From the NCBI GenBank assembly GCA_903772945.1, contig CAICTM010000235.1:1-64000 (forward strand): 64,000 nt of DNA, written 5' to 3'. The translations under genes were made by a program, and so were the position numbers. Positions 63,436 through 64,000 of the stretch are shown here, piece after piece; position 1 is the first letter of the stretch, and each line of letters opens with the position of its first letter. The stretch comes from Seminavis robusta. Lineage: Eukaryota > Bacillariophyta > Bacillariophyceae > Naviculales > Naviculaceae. The notes beneath the pieces were generated by a model. It saw nothing but the letters and a program-made list of their open reading frames with translations. It did not search any database and was not told where the DNA came from.

Positions 63436-64000
63436 TTGATGCGATTCGCTGTCCTCGTCCGGTACCGAACGCTGTAAGAATAAGATGATGTTCCATGGTG
63501 TTAAAGCTATAAACCAACCACGCCATTTGGATTTCTGTTTTCTAGCTAGCTAGAGAGCAACCTGTACCGTACGGGATCTGCTGCCGTAACACAACACTCT
63601 TTGTTGCAAGCAATGGCATTGGCAAAAGCAGTGTTAGAGTTGGGTTGGTTGGAGTCAGTCACTTTCCACGCCGTGGAAGTTATTCACGAAAATTCGTGAC
63701 TGTAGCGAGGCCACAAAAATCTTTGAGCTCAGAATCGAATGACCAATCACAAAAAATACAGGATTTCATGCAACAGAGAGCAGCCTGCAAAGGCAACTGT
63801 TTGTAGCTATTAGTACATACATGTAGCCATAGAGAGCAAAAGAGGATGATACGATTATCGGAGAGCCAGAGATGGCGCAGGGTCTTCGCGAGGGTTGATC
63901 TCCTGAAGTCTGTTACTGCTTCGCATCCATTATCAGCATCTTTGCATTGGGTACATGACCGGAGACGCTTTCTTTCCGGACCGAGCATTGATGCAGATTT
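63436..64000. other. Intergenic end of window, no gene seen
   Basis: Holds CCGGTACCG near 63460, CTAGCTAGCTAG at 63542-63553 and no supported gene. A 102-codon minus-strand frame at 63680-63988 shows no domain. Confidence 0.4.

Noticed and set aside
1-64000. CRISPR array, operon or prokaryotic signals
   Set aside because: No direct-repeat/spacer array; introns, spaced promoters and plastid leaders show eukaryotic nuclear DNA.

Overview
The window looks like nuclear DNA of a pennate diatom. Plastid proteins begin with a signal peptide that ends in an ASAF or ASSF site (aldolase, a small thylakoid-type protein, a UDP-sugar pyrophosphorylase). Genes are dense and carry short GT-AG introns of about 70-360 nt. 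The left edge holds fossil Ty1/copia (CoDi-type) retroelement sequence. Intergenic DNA is peppered with two palindromes, CTAGCTAG and ACCGGT/GGTACC. I could not place the species; all gene models are read from sequence alone, without transcripts.

Layout. 1-4.4 kb: two broken copia-type gag regions in opposite orientation. 4.7-12.3 kb: two CRAL-TRIO (Sec14-like) paralogues in inverted orientation, flanking a divergent pair, an L-threonate dehydrogenase-like/cupin fusion (-) and a threonine ammonia-lyase (+). 13.1-15.9 kb: plastid class I fructose-bisphosphate aldolase and a 103-residue plastid-targeted single-span protein (both -). 16.5-25.7 kb: one uninterrupted 3046-codon ORF (-) for a repetitive, mostly disordered protein. 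26-34.1 kb: proteasome beta-4 (PSMB2), an Fpg/Nei-type DNA glycosylase, an ACAD10/11-like APH-fold kinase and ClpX. 35.8-42.4 kb: a Gln/Ser-rich unknown protein, a kinesin motor fragment and Nup85. 43.3-48.8 kb: a membrane-anchored GNAT protein, a hydroxyproline/serine O-glycosyltransferase-like type II membrane protein and Rer1. 49.2-55.8 kb: a decayed partial ferroportin copy, glycolate oxidase, intact ferroportin and methylcrotonyl-CoA carboxylase beta. 56.3-63.4 kb: plastid-targeted UDP-sugar pyrophosphorylase and a 1213-residue unknown protein with a coiled-coil C-terminus.

The genes do not form one pathway. They are mostly housekeeping genes (protein quality control, DNA repair, secretory pathway, nuclear pore, amino-acid and carbon metabolism) with several divergent pairs sharing 0.3-0.45 kb promoters. 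The most unusual content is the giant ORF with about eleven copies of a two-part motif (a VDDFTQAFSAL-like helix followed by an SVDSSVGS-like serine/acidic box), the membrane-anchored acetyltransferase, the dehydrogenase-cupin fusion, and the inverted CRAL-TRIO pair, one copy of which has a duplicated 3' splice site.
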